A DNA stretch of 64,000 bases. It comes from Halopenitus salinus. GTDB lineage: Archaea > Halobacteriota > Halobacteria > Halobacteriales > Haloferacaceae. The notes below the pieces were generated by a model that was given only the letters and a program-made list of their open reading frames with translations, searched no databases and had not been told where the DNA came from. The stretch is taken from contig NZ_JBHSXL010000006.1 in assembly GCF_042662125.1 (NCBI RefSeq), positions 186,001 through 250,000 of the forward strand. Reading direction: 5' to 3'. The position numbers were made by a program, and so were the translations under genes. Shown here piece by piece: positions 1 to 7,776 of this stretch (positions are counted from its first letter, which is position 1; every line of letters starts with the position of its first letter).

Positions 1-556
1 CCGAGAAGCCGCGGGTCTTCAGGTCGCTGCCGTAGGCGCCGATGCCCTTGAGGAAGCGTTTCGCCAGCAGGACCTCCTCGGCCAGCGTCGGTGTGAGCCG
101 CTCGGAGAGGTAGGCGTCATGAAAGGGGGTCCGATCGACGGCCGAGCGGATCTCGGTCGCATCCGAAACGGCATAACACGGGACGAGATCCACCTCGAAG
201 CCGTCGACGGTCCCCTTGACGTAGGGGTGTTCGGCGTACTCCTCGTGGCCGTCGGGCAGAACGGCGTGGCCGATCGCCAGGCCGTACCGTTCGAGCTCCG
301 ATCGCGGGAGGTCGGTGGGAAAGCGAACGAAGAGGTCGATGTCACGATCGCCCGCGAGCCAGGTTCCCCGTGCCGTCGAGCCGACGCGAACGATGTCGAC
401 GTCGTCTTCGATGTCCGGATCCATCGCGAGATCGGAGAGCGCCTCGTGGACCCGATCGACGAGCCGTCCCGAGGTCGCCTCCAGCCGCTCGCGCTCGTCG
501 GGTCCCGGTTTGACGCGGTCGAGAACCGACTCGCGGACCGCATCGAGCTCGCTCAT
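1..556 (-). CDS. cca: CCA-adding enzyme (tRNA nucleotidyltransferase), 5' part only
   Basis: The gene starts at an ATG read leftward from 556 and is still open at the window edge, so about 185 N-terminal residues are present out of roughly 450 in archaeal class I CCA enzymes. The protein begins MSELDAVRESVLDRVKPGPD and contains the nucleotidyltransferase signature GSTARGTWLAGDRDIDLF, with the two metal-binding aspartates in DID. Further on, EVDLVPCYAV supplies the third acidic residue of the active site. Enzymes of this family build or repair the 3' CCA end of tRNAs from CTP and ATP. The gene is divergent from the tRNA-Asn gene, which fits its role but may be coincidental. The remaining palm and tail-binding domains lie outside the window. 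Confidence 0.93.
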   Translation of the reverse strand, partial: MSELDAVRESVLDRVKPGPDERERLEATSGRLVDRVHEALSDLAMDPDIEDDVDIVRVGSTARGTWLAGDRDIDLFVRFPTDLPRSELERYGLAIGHAVLPDGHEEYAEHPYVKGTVDGFEVDLVPCYAVSDATEIRSAVDRTPFHDAYLSERLTPTLAEEVLLAKRFLKGIGAYGSDLKTRGFS

Positions 557-689
557 GGGGACGGGTTCAGCGGGTCGACCCGAAAGGATGTCGGTCGAAA
601 GCGGCGGGGCCGTGGCCGTCGACCTCGAGCGCGTCGATCGGTCGCGTCCGACGAACCGAGAACCCCGCCGTCGGGCGAAAACGAAAGCC

Positions 690-699
690 CTATCAAAAG
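690..699 (+). promoter_or_regulatory. TATA box for tRNA-Asn
   Basis: ctatcaaaag lies 24-33 bases before the mature 5' end of the tRNA, the normal archaeal box A distance. Confidence 0.5.
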
Positions 700-722
700 C
701 AGCCGAATACCATAGGGTGCAC

Positions 723-825
723 GCCGAAGTAGCTCAGTTGGTAGAGCGCCTCGCTGTTAGGACGACCGGCTCGCCCGCTCGTCGCAGATACGAGGCGGTC
801 CCAGGTTCGAGTCCTGGCTTCGGCG
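723..825 (+). tRNA. tRNA-Asn (GTT) with a 30-nt intron at 37/38
   Basis: The acceptor stem pairs gccgaag (723-729) with cttcggc (818-824), discriminator g825. The T arm is ccagg-ttcgagt-cctgg. The anticodon stem is cctcg/cgagg (791-795) and the anticodon GTT is at 756-758. The loop is interrupted after a759 by an intron at 760-789. The precursor forms a complete bulge-helix-bulge: the central 4-bp helix pairs 754-757 (ctgt) with 784-787 (gcag), the bulges are 758-760 and 788-790 with cuts after 759 and 789, and the intron's own helix is gacga (761-765) with tcgtc (779-783). Splicing gives a 73-nt tRNA. The CCA end is not encoded. Confidence 0.95.
760..789 (+). other. tRNA-Asn intron (bulge-helix-bulge)
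   Basis: A 30-nt archaeal intron between tRNA positions 37 and 38, removed by the splicing endonuclease. Its internal hairpin (761-765 with 779-783) and the anticodon-intron helix make a canonical motif. It is too short to encode anything or to carry a box C/D guide. Confidence 0.85.
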
Positions 826-933
826 CCTCCTTCGTTTCGACGCCGACCCGGAAGCGACGCCGTCGGGCGTCCCGACGTCGAAACCGGCCGAACCCGATAC
901 GCTAAAGGGTCGCGCCGAGAGACCACCTCGTGA

Positions 934-1009
934 GGGCCCTTAGCTTAGTCCGGCTTAAAGCGACTCGCTCATAACGAGTTGAGCGCTGGTTCAAATCCGG
1001 CAGGGCCCA
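934..1009 (+). tRNA. tRNA with CAT anticodon (Ile2 or elongator Met)
   Basis: The acceptor stem pairs gggccct (934-940) with agggccc (1002-1008), discriminator a1009. The anticodon arm is actcg-ctCATaa-cgagt, with the anticodon at 970-972. The T arm is gctgg-ttcaaat-ccggc. There is no intron. In haloarchaea the elongator tRNA-Met usually has an intron, which slightly favours the AUA-reading tRNA-Ile2 whose C34 is modified to agmatidine, but the sequence alone does not settle it. It does not look like the initiator. A TATA-like cgctaaag at 900-907 sits about 30 bases upstream. Confidence 0.88.
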
Positions 1010-1085
1010 TCCAGCGGACGAACGGGCTCTCGAGAATGTCGACGATCGCTCCCCGAGCCATCGGTATCGCGAACCGGCGGGCGAT

Positions 1086-1094
1086 CCTATAAGG
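1086..1094 (+). promoter_or_regulatory. TATA box for the MBL hydrolase gene
   Basis: cctataagg lies 24-32 bases before the ATG at 1118, implying a leaderless or nearly leaderless mRNA. Confidence 0.55.
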
Positions 1095-1117
1095 CGCCGC
1101 CCCACGAACCCGCCAGC

Positions 1118-1741
1118 ATGGACCCGATCAACGTCACGGCCGACGCCGAGGAGTTCACCTGCAACGCCTATCTGGTTCCGGGCGAGGTGACGACCCTCGT
1201 CGACGCCGGAACAATGCCCGGCGTCGAGGACGTCATCGCGGAGCACGTGGAGGCGCTCGACCGCGTGGTGGTGACCCACCAGCACACGGACCACGTGGCG
1301 GAACTCGACGCGGTGCTCGACGCCTTCGACGCCGAACTCTACGCGTACGCGGAGCACCCTCGCCGCGACGTCGAACTGGTGGACGGATCGACGGTCGAGA
1401 TCGGCGATGAGACCTGCGAGGTGGTCTACACCCCGGGTCACGCGTCCGATCACGTCTCGTTCGTCGGCGACGAGCGCCTCTACAGCGGCGACGTGGTGGT
1501 CTACAACGACGGAGCGTTCGAGGACGGATCGTTCGGCCGCACGGACATGGCGGGCCAGTCGCGCGAGCGGCTCATCGAGAGCCTGGAGGACCTCCTCGAC
1601 CACCTGCCCGAGGGCGTCTCGGGAATGTACGCCGGCCACGGTGACGTCTACCGGCCGTCGGAAAACGAGGACGGCGTACGGGAGGTCATAGAGCGCGCGC
1701 TCGAGCGTGCGAAGCGGCGGCAGCCGAAATATCCCGAGTAG
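1118..1741 (+). CDS. MBL-fold metallo-hydrolase
   Basis: A 207-residue protein of the metallo-beta-lactamase superfamily, the size of glyoxalase II-like hydrolases. The metal-binding motif HQHTDH is at residues 54-59. A second histidine (GHASDH, about 108) follows, then the bridging aspartate in YSGD (about 125) and a late histidine in AGHGDVYRP. The substrate cannot be deduced: hydroxyacylglutathione-type thioesterase, other thioesterase and lactonase activity are all possible. Haloarchaea lack glutathione, so a true glyoxalase II role is unlikely. No signal peptide is seen, so the protein is cytoplasmic. The gene stands alone behind its own TATA box. Confidence 0.85.
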   Translation: MDPINVTADAEEFTCNAYLVPGEVTTLVDAGTMPGVEDVIAEHVEALDRVVVTHQHTDHVAELDAVLDAFDAELYAYAEHPRRDVELVDGSTVEIGDETCEVVYTPGHASDHVSFVGDERLYSGDVVVYNDGAFEDGSFGRTDMAGQSRERLIESLEDLLDHLPEGVSGMYAGHGDVYRPSENEDGVREVIERALERAKRRQPKYPE

Positions 1742-1816
1742 CCCTTGGGACCCGATCCGTCCGGAGACACGGCTCACCGGAAGACGCGTGATGGGGACGG
1801 AAGCGAACCCGACGAT

Positions 1817-1966
1817 CTACGCCGCGCGGCGTTCCTTCGCCTTCGGGCGGAGGTTCCCGTAGCCGCACTTGCGGCATCGCTCGGCACGCTCGGAGTTGCG
1901 GGCGTTACAGCGCATGCACACCATCTTCTCGAGAAGTCGGTCCTCGGCGGCGTCGAACTTGGCCAT
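1817..1966 (-). CDS. rpl40e: 50S ribosomal protein L40e
   Basis: A 49-residue basic zinc-ribbon protein, MAKFDAAEDRLLEKMVCMRC at its start. Two CxxC pairs, C17/C20 and C31/C34, bind zinc, and the C-terminus is rich in Lys and Arg. The size and pattern match archaeal L40e, which corresponds to the ribosomal part of the eukaryotic ubiquitin-L40 fusion. A TATA-like box (gtaaaagc at 1990-1997 on the plus strand, read in reverse) lies about 25 bases upstream, so the mRNA is probably leaderless. Confidence 0.95.
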   Translation of the reverse strand: MAKFDAAEDRLLEKMVCMRCNARNSERAERCRKCGYGNLRPKAKERRAA

Positions 1967-2019
1967 ACCGACACCAGAGCCGGCGTGCTGTAAAAGCTTG
2001 CGAGACGAACGCGCGCGGA

Positions 2020-2289
2020 TCAGGCGCCGGCCTGCTCGATGGCGGCCTGGATGTCCTCCTTTTGTGTGACGCCGACGAACCGGTCGACGACCCCGTCGTC
2101 GGACTCGACGATGAGGGTGGGAAGCGAGCGCACCTGATACTGGTTGGCGACGTCCTGCTGTTCGTCGACGTCGATCTTCTCCAGCTCGAAGGCGTCGCCC
2201 AATTCCTCCTTGAGCTCGTCGAGGATCGGGTCCTGGGTCTTACACGGGCCACACCAGTCGGCGTGGAAATCGAGGAGTCGAACGGTCAT
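2020..2289 (-). CDS. Thioredoxin-family protein
   Basis: An 89-residue thioredoxin domain with the active site WCGPC (residues 12-16) and the cis-proline in SLPT (P57). It is shorter than bacterial thioredoxin (about 105) because the N-terminal strand is trimmed, as is common in archaea. It reduces protein disulfides in the cytoplasm. It has its own promoter: ataagag around 2317-2323, read in reverse, is about 28 bases upstream. It is divergent from secG. Confidence 0.92.
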   Translation of the reverse strand: MTVRLLDFHADWCGPCKTQDPILDELKEELGDAFELEKIDVDEQQDVANQYQVRSLPTLIVESDDGVVDRFVGVTQKEDIQAAIEQAGA

Positions 2290-2390
2290 TGCTCTACGCT
2301 CGGTTGTCGCGGCGAGCGGATAAGAGTTACCGACGCGGCCGACGTCGCCGACGATCGGCTCGGGATTACCGACGGAAGATCGCCAGTCGA

Positions 2391-2400
2391 AACGTTTAGG
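2391..2400 (+). promoter_or_regulatory. TATA box for secG
   Basis: aacgtttagg is 24-33 bases before the ATG at 2424. Confidence 0.5.
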
Positions 2401-2423
2401 CGAGTGGACCGGCGAGTGGAACC

Positions 2424-2585
2424 ATGAGCAGCGGACAGAACTCCGGCGGGCTGATGTCCAGCGCGGGGCTCGTTCGGTACTTCGACTCCGAGGACCGAAA
2501 CGCGATCCTGATCGACCCGAAGACGGTCATCGCGTTCGCGGTGCTCTTCGGCGTGTTCGTCCAGATCATCTCGCTCACCGTGTGA
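2424..2585 (+). CDS. secG: Preprotein translocase subunit Sec61-beta / SecG
   Basis: A 53-residue protein with a polar N-terminus (MSSGQNSGGLMSSAGLVRYF) and one C-terminal membrane helix (about 33-52). This is the architecture of archaeal Sec61-beta. The motif GLVRYFDSED before the helix is typical of the family. It is the small non-essential subunit of the SecYEG/Sec61 channel in the cytoplasmic membrane. The gene is short and is followed directly by pdxT. Confidence 0.93.
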   Translation: MSSGQNSGGLMSSAGLVRYFDSEDRNAILIDPKTVIAFAVLFGVFVQIISLTV

Positions 2586-2688
2586 GGACGGGACGTCCGA
2601 GGGAACCGAAGAGCGCGCACGCCGCGACGGATCGGCGCGCGTCCCGAAGAACGCGCACTTTTTCCGGACTGCACCCCCAGCTACGGGC

Positions 2689-3285
2689 ATGAAGGCAGGC
2701 GTGATCGCCGTTCAGGGGGACGTCTCCGAGCACGCCGACGCGATCCGGCGCGTCGGCGCGCGACGCGGCGAGGAGACGACGGTCGTGGAGATCCGCGAGT
2801 CGGGAATCGTCCCGGAGTGTGACGTGTTGTTGGTCCCCGGCGGGGAGTCGACGACGATCTCCGGGCTCCTCCACCGGGAGGGCATCGCAGGGGAGATCCG
2901 ATCACACGTCGCCGCGAACAAGCCGGTTCTCGCGACGTGTGCGGGGCTGATCGTGTGTTCGCGGGACGCCAAGGACGACCGCGTGGACACGCTTTCGGCG
3001 ATCGACGTCAGCGTCGATCGGAACGCGTTCGGCCGCCAGCGCGACTCCTTCGAGGCCCCGCTCGACGTCGAGGGGCTCGAGGACCCGTTCCCCGCGGTGT
3101 TCATTCGGGCACCGGCGATCGACGAGGTGGGCGAGAGCGTCGAGGTGCTGGCCAGTTGGGACGGACGACCCGTCTGCGTTCGCGACGGACCGGTCGTGGG
3201 AAGCGCGTTCCACCCGGAACTCACCGACGATCCGCGGATCCACGAGCTCGCGTTCGCGCCCGAACGGGAGGTGGAGGCACGATGA
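2689..3285 (+). CDS. pdxT: Pyridoxal 5'-phosphate synthase glutaminase subunit PdxT
   Basis: A 198-residue class I glutamine amidotransferase. It starts MKAGVIAVQGDVSEH. The oxyanion motif PGGESTT is at 50-56, the catalytic cysteine is C84 in ATCAGLI, and the His/Glu pair lies in FHPELT near the C-terminus. It supplies ammonia from glutamine to PdxS for direct synthesis of vitamin B6. pdxS is not in this window. Its stop overlaps the hisE start (ATGA), so the two genes are co-transcribed. Confidence 0.95.
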   Translation: MKAGVIAVQGDVSEHADAIRRVGARRGEETTVVEIRESGIVPECDVLLVPGGESTTISGLLHREGIAGEIRSHVAANKPVLATCAGLIVCSRDAKDDRVDTLSAIDVSVDRNAFGRQRDSFEAPLDVEGLEDPFPAVFIRAPAIDEVGESVEVLASWDGRPVCVRDGPVVGSAFHPELTDDPRIHELAFAPEREVEAR

Positions 3286-3626
3286 CGGACGAACCGACGG
3301 AACGACCGACGAGCGAGGCCGAAGCGGCAAGGGACGCCGATCCGGACGTTCTCGACGAGCTGTTCGAGACGATCGAGGATCGAAAGCGGGAGCTGCCGGA
3401 GGGATCCTACACGGCGTCGCTTTTCACCCACGAGAAGGGTGAAAACGCCGTCTTAGAGAAGATCGGCGAGGAGACGACGGAGGCGATCCTCGCCGCGAAG
3501 GACGACGACGACGAGGAGCTGCTGTATGAAAGCGGCGACCTCGTCTACCACCTGCTCGTGTTGTTGGCGATGAAGGACCTCGATCTCGAGGACCTCCGCG
3601 AGGAACTCGAGTCGCGGTTCGGCTAG
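3282..3626 (+). CDS. hisE: Phosphoribosyl-ATP pyrophosphatase
   Basis: A 114-residue HisE, second step of histidine synthesis (PR-ATP to PR-AMP). The all-alpha MazG-like fold is indicated by YTASLFTHEKGENAVLEKIG, the metal-binding GEETTE and ESGDLVYHLLVLL. An acidic extension of about 25 residues precedes the domain. The ATG overlaps the pdxT stop by four bases, so translation is probably coupled. No other his gene is nearby. Confidence 0.95.
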   Translation: MTDEPTERPTSEAEAARDADPDVLDELFETIEDRKRELPEGSYTASLFTHEKGENAVLEKIGEETTEAILAAKDDDDEELLYESGDLVYHLLVLLAMKDLDLEDLREELESRFG

Positions 3627-3728
3627 CGGGCCGCAGGAACCACGGGCTCGGGGACGGACGGGCCGGTCCAACCACGAGGAACCCGTAGGTCAAAGCATAC
3701 TTACCCCCAGCGCGGCGAGTGTTCCGTA

Positions 3729-4979
3729 ATGAGTACCGAGACGGAAGAAACGAACGACGACCGTCGCAAATACGAGTTCCGGAAGGTGATAGAGGAACTC
3801 CAGGAGTACGAGGGCTCCGGAACCCAGCTCGTCACGATCTACATCCCCGAGGACAAACAGGTCGCCGACGTGGTGGCACACGTCACCCAGGAGCACAGCG
3901 AGGCGGCGAACATAAAGTCCAAACAGACGCGGACAAACGTCCAGGACGCGCTGACGAGCATCAAGGACCGCCTCCGGTATTACGACACCTTCCCGCCGGA
4001 GAACGGGATGGTCATCTTCTCGGGTGCGGTCGATTCGGGCGGCGGACGGACGGAGATGGTGACGAAGACCCTCGAGTCGCCGCCGGACCCCGTCGAGTCG
4101 TTCCGCTACCACTGCGATTCGGACTTCCTGACCGAGCCGTTAGAGCACATGCTCGCGGACAAGGGCCTCTTCGGGCTCATCGTCCTCGATCGCCGCGAGG
4201 CCAACGTCGGGTGGCTGAAGGGCAAACGCGTCGAGCCCGTCAAGTCCGCCTCCTCGCTCGTCCCGGGCAAACAGCGCAAGGGCGGACAGTCCGCCCAGCG
4301 GTTCGCCCGGCTTCGACTCGAGGCGATCGACAACTTCTACCAGGAGGTCGCGGAGATGGCCAACGACCTGTTCGTTCCCAAGCGCCACGAGCTCGACGGG
4401 ATCCTCGTGGGGGGCCCCTCGCCGACGAAGGACGAGTTCCTCGACGGCGATTACCTCCACCACGAGCTGCAGGACAAGGTCCTCGGCAAGTTCGACGTCT
4501 CCTATACCGACGAGTCGGGACTCTACGACCTCGTCGACGCCGGCCAGGAGGCACTCTCCGATCAGGCGATCGTCGACGACAAAAACCAGATGGAGGAGTT
4601 CTTCGAGAACCTCCACACCGGCGAGCAGGCGACCTACGGGTTCGAACCGACCCGCCGGAACCTCGTGATGGGATCGGTCGACCGGCTGCTGCTCTCCGAG
4701 GATCTGCGGTCGGACGTCGTGATCTACGAGTGTCCGAACGGCCACGAGGAGTACGAGGTCGTCGACAGCCGTCACTCGACGCCCGACCACGAGTGTTCGG
4801 AGTGCGGCGAGGACGCGGAGATGCGGGAACGCGAGGACGTGATCGAACACCTGATGGAGATCGCGGACCAGCGCGGGACCGAGACGAAGTTCATCTCCAC
4901 GGACTTCGAGAAGGGCGAGCAGTTCCAGGACGCCTTCGGCGGAATCGGCGGCATTCTGCGGTACTCGACCGGCGTCTGA
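3729..4979 (+). CDS. prf1: Peptide chain release factor aRF1
   Basis: A 416-residue class I release factor, the normal length. Domain 1 carries the stop-codon motif NIKS at 61-64. Domain 2 has GGQ at 185-187, which triggers peptidyl-tRNA hydrolysis. The C-terminal domain includes a zinc-ribbon segment, with CPNGHEEYEV followed by HECSECGED. It recognises all three stop codons in archaea and works with the EF1A/ABCE1 machinery. The gene is monocistronic, with a TATA-like catactta about 25 bases before the start. Confidence 0.97.
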   Translation: MSTETEETNDDRRKYEFRKVIEELQEYEGSGTQLVTIYIPEDKQVADVVAHVTQEHSEAANIKSKQTRTNVQDALTSIKDRLRYYDTFPPENGMVIFSGAVDSGGGRTEMVTKTLESPPDPVESFRYHCDSDFLTEPLEHMLADKGLFGLIVLDRREANVGWLKGKRVEPVKSASSLVPGKQRKGGQSAQRFARLRLEAIDNFYQEVAEMANDLFVPKRHELDGILVGGPSPTKDEFLDGDYLHHELQDKVLGKFDVSYTDESGLYDLVDAGQEALSDQAIVDDKNQMEEFFENLHTGEQATYGFEPTRRNLVMGSVDRLLLSEDLRSDVVIYECPNGHEEYEVVDSRHSTPDHECSECGEDAEMREREDVIEHLMEIADQRGTETKFISTDFEKGEQFQDAFGGIGGILRYSTGV

Positions 4980-5010
4980 GGCCGCACACGTCTCGGAAGG
5001 TCTGTACGTC

Positions 5011-5415
5011 TCAGAGATACTGCGCGAGTTGGCGAGCGCGGCGGTCGACGTCGAAGTGGGGATCCTCGAGTTCGTCTCCGAGTCGATCGAGAGCGAGCAG
5101 GACGTCGACGCCCTCGCGTTCGGCGTACTCCATCAGCTCGACGACCGCCGGACGGTTGACCGCGAGCGAATCGAGCTTGCCACAGGCCAACAGGAACGCG
5201 ACGCCGCCGTTCCCGTCCGGGATCGCGTCGTTCACCGCGGAGGGATCGGCGGTCGGGTCGTGGTTCACGTCCGCCACGTCGCCAGCGGACGGGCGAACAC
5301 ACAGGCAGCCGGGACAGACCGCGACGACCGTTTCGGGGGCCGGATCGACGAACTCGCGCAGCTCGGGAGGCACGCGAACCGCGAGCGTCTCGCCGTCACA
5401 GTCGGGACAGTCCAT
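5011..5415 (-). CDS. Conserved haloarchaeal zinc-finger protein (DUF6276-like)
   Basis: A 134-residue protein of unknown function. Two CxxC pairs (MDCPDCDG at the N-terminus and VCPGCLCV near residue 35) suggest one zinc site. The rest is acidic and helical, with GGVAFLLACGKLDSLA and a run of charged residues. It resembles the haloarchaeal family I know as DUF6276; that name is from memory and was not checked. A TATA-like ggataaag (read in reverse) precedes it. It lies just downstream of the ATP synthase operon on the same strand, but the 79 bp gap and its own promoter suggest separate expression. Confidence 0.75.
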   Translation of the reverse strand: MDCPDCDGETLAVRVPPELREFVDPAPETVVAVCPGCLCVRPSAGDVADVNHDPTADPSAVNDAIPDGNGGVAFLLACGKLDSLAVNRPAVVELMEYAEREGVDVLLALDRLGDELEDPHFDVDRRARQLAQYL

Positions 5416-5494
5416 GTCGGCGAGTGGATACGATGTGGGATAAAGGACCGCGATCGTGTAGCGGGACCGACTCGAACGACCCGGAGCCGGAGCG

Positions 5495-6184
5495 TCAGTC
5501 CGCGGAGACGGCTTCGGACGTCTCGGAGTCGGCTTTGGCCTCGGCTTCCGCCTCCTCCTCTTTTTCCTTCTTCGCTTTGATCTTCTTGAGCCGGAAGATC
5601 TCTTCGCGTTCCTGCTCCTCGAGCTTCTGTTCGATGTACTCCTGGTTCTCGTACAGCTGCGGGAGCAGCGTGAACTCGAGAGCGTTGACGCGGCGTTTGG
5701 TGGTCTCGATCTCCTCGAGCATCTTCTTCATCGCCGTCTCGACCTCCGCGGCGAGGATGATCGTCTCCAACAGCTCCTCGTAGGCGTCGGCCGCCTCGTC
5801 GATCCGCGCGGAGGAGCCGAGCAGACCGTACCCGCGCTCGTCGAGCGACTTCTTCACCTTCGAGGACTCGATCTGGGGGACCACGACGCCCATGATGTTC
5901 TTCGATCGCGTCGTGATCTCCGGGTGTTCCTTGAGCGCCGCGGCCGCGCCGCGGACCGCGACGTCGCCCTCCATCGCGCGGGCCATGTCGATCTTGCGTT
6001 GGGCGGTTTCGTAGTCGTCCGACAGGTCCGAGCGGACGTCCTGGGCCTGGTCGAGGATGTCCATGAACTCCATGATGAGGCCGTCGCGCTTCTGCTCGAG
6101 GGTGTCGTGTCCCCGCTCGGAGAGCTCGATGCGATCCTCGATCGCCATCAGGTTCTTCCGAGTGGGTTTGACGTCCTTGGCCAT
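5495..6184 (-). CDS. atpD: A-type ATP synthase subunit D (central stalk)
   Basis: A 229-residue subunit D, starting MAKDVKPTRKNLMAIEDRIE. It is a long antiparallel coiled coil that forms the rotor shaft inside the A3B3 head. The C-terminal 25 residues are Glu/Lys/Ala-rich. Unlike the rest of the operon it is separated from atpB by 165 bp. It has its own TATA-like element (ggttaatag, 6213-6221, read in reverse). Confidence 0.96.
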   Translation of the reverse strand: MAKDVKPTRKNLMAIEDRIELSERGHDTLEQKRDGLIMEFMDILDQAQDVRSDLSDDYETAQRKIDMARAMEGDVAVRGAAAALKEHPEITTRSKNIMGVVVPQIESSKVKKSLDERGYGLLGSSARIDEAADAYEELLETIILAAEVETAMKKMLEEIETTKRRVNALEFTLLPQLYENQEYIEQKLEEQEREEIFRLKKIKAKKEKEEEAEAEAKADSETSEAVSAD

Positions 6185-6212
6185 CTCTTGGGCGAACGTT
6201 GCTCCCCTAGGA

Positions 6213-6221
6213 GGTTAATAG
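6213..6221 (-). promoter_or_regulatory. Probable TATA box for atpD
   Basis: On the minus strand CTATTAACC stands 29-37 bases before the atpD ATG in a 165 bp gap. The surrounding gap (6185-6349) otherwise shows no gene. Confidence 0.45.
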
Positions 6222-6349
6222 TTGTCTGTTTGGCTCGTGTCGGGGGTCCGAGCGATGCGGACGGAGACACGAACCGCAGACTGGTGGAACGCGAAAACGA
6301 GCCGAGAACGGTCGAATCCGAAGGTGGAATCGAAACGAAGCGATCGGCG

Positions 6350-7774
6350 TCAGTCGGCCGCCTCGACGATCTTCCGCTCGGAGTCGTCCTCGCGGTAGTA
6401 CTCCTCGATGAACTCCTCGTCGACGCGGTTGAGTTCGTCCTTCGGCAGCATCGAGAGGAGGTCCCAGCCGATCTCCAGGGTGTCCTCGAGATCGCGGTTC
6501 GTCTCGAAGCCCTGGTCGACGAACTCCGTCTCGAAGGCGTCCGCGAAGTCAAGGTACTTGTTGTCGCGGTCGGAGAGCGCCTCGCGACCGACGATGTTCA
6601 CGAGGTCGCGCAGGTCCTCGCCCTCCGCGTATGCCGCGTACATCTGGTCGGAGACGTCGCCGTGGTCCTCGCGGGTGAGGCCCTCGCCGATGCCGTCGTC
6701 CATCAGCCGCGAGAGGCTGGGCAGGACGTTCACCGGGGGTTGCAGGCCCTGACTGTTGAGGTCGGGGTCGACGTAGATCTGGCCCTCGGTGATGTAGCCG
6801 GTCAGATCCGGGATCGGGTGGGTGTCGTCGTCGCCCGGCATCGTGAGGATCGGGATCTGCGTGACCGAACCCTCACGCCCCTCGATCCGGCCGGCACGCT
6901 CGTAGAGCTGTGCCAGGTCGGTGTACATGTATCCGGGATAGCCACGTCGCCCCGGAACCTCCTCGCGGGCGGCGCCGATCTCGCGGAGCGCCTCACAGTA
7001 GTTCGTCATGTCCGTGAGGATGACGAGGACGTGGTAGTCCTTCTCGAAGGCGAGGTACTCGGCGGTGGTGAGCACCATCCGCGGCGTGACCGTCCGCTCG
7101 ACGGCGGGGTCGTCCGCGAGGTTCATGAAGACGACCGAACGCTCGAGTGCGCCGGTACGCTCGAAGTCCTGCATGAACTCGTTGGCCTCCTCCTGGGTGA
7201 TGCCCATCGCGCCGAAGATGACGGCGAACTCCGAGCCCTCGTCGTCGTCGCCGTCCTCCTCCTCCTCGGGCACGCTCGCCTGGCGGGCGATCTGCATCGC
7301 GAGCTCGCTGTGGGGCTGGCCCGAACTCGAGAAGATGGGAAGCTTCTGTCCGCGAACGAGCGTGTTCATGCCGTCGATGGCGGAGACGCCCGTCTCGATG
7401 AACTCCTCGGGGTACTCCCGGGAGTAGGGATTGATCGCCGCGCCGACGATGTCCTGTCGCTCCTCGGGGACGATCTCCGGGCCGCCGTCGATCGGCCGAC
7501 CGGAGCCGTCGAGCACCCGACCGAGGAGGTCCTCGGTGACGGGCATCTTCATGGTCTCGCCGAGGAAGCGAACCGACGCGTCCTGGTCGATGCCGGAGGT
7601 GCCCTCGAACACCTGGATGGCCACGAGGCCCTCCGAGGATTCGAGCACCTGACCGCGCAGCGTCTCCCCCTGTGCCGTCTCGATCTCGACGATCTCGTCG
7701 TATCCGATCGCCTCGTCGACCTCGGCGTACACGAGCGGGCCGCTGATCTCGGTGATCGTTTGGTATTCTTTCAT
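6350..7774 (-). CDS. atpB: A-type ATP synthase subunit B (non-catalytic)
   Basis: A 474-residue regulatory subunit of the A3B3 hexamer. It begins MKEYQTITEISGPLVYAEVD. The catalytic P-loop is absent: the corresponding region reads FSSSGQPHSELA. This distinguishes it from the catalytic A subunit. YAERAGRIEGREGSVTQIPI-type segments typical of the family are present. Two bases separate it from atpA, so the genes are tightly coupled. Confidence 0.97.
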   Translation of the reverse strand: MKEYQTITEISGPLVYAEVDEAIGYDEIVEIETAQGETLRGQVLESSEGLVAIQVFEGTSGIDQDASVRFLGETMKMPVTEDLLGRVLDGSGRPIDGGPEIVPEERQDIVGAAINPYSREYPEEFIETGVSAIDGMNTLVRGQKLPIFSSSGQPHSELAMQIARQASVPEEEEDGDDDEGSEFAVIFGAMGITQEEANEFMQDFERTGALERSVVFMNLADDPAVERTVTPRMVLTTAEYLAFEKDYHVLVILTDMTNYCEALREIGAAREEVPGRRGYPGYMYTDLAQLYERAGRIEGREGSVTQIPILTMPGDDDTHPIPDLTGYITEGQIYVDPDLNSQGLQPPVNVLPSLSRLMDDGIGEGLTREDHGDVSDQMYAAYAEGEDLRDLVNIVGREALSDRDNKYLDFADAFETEFVDQGFETNRDLEDTLEIGWDLLSMLPKDELNRVDEEFIEEYYREDDSERKIVEAAD

Positions 7775-7776
7775 GG

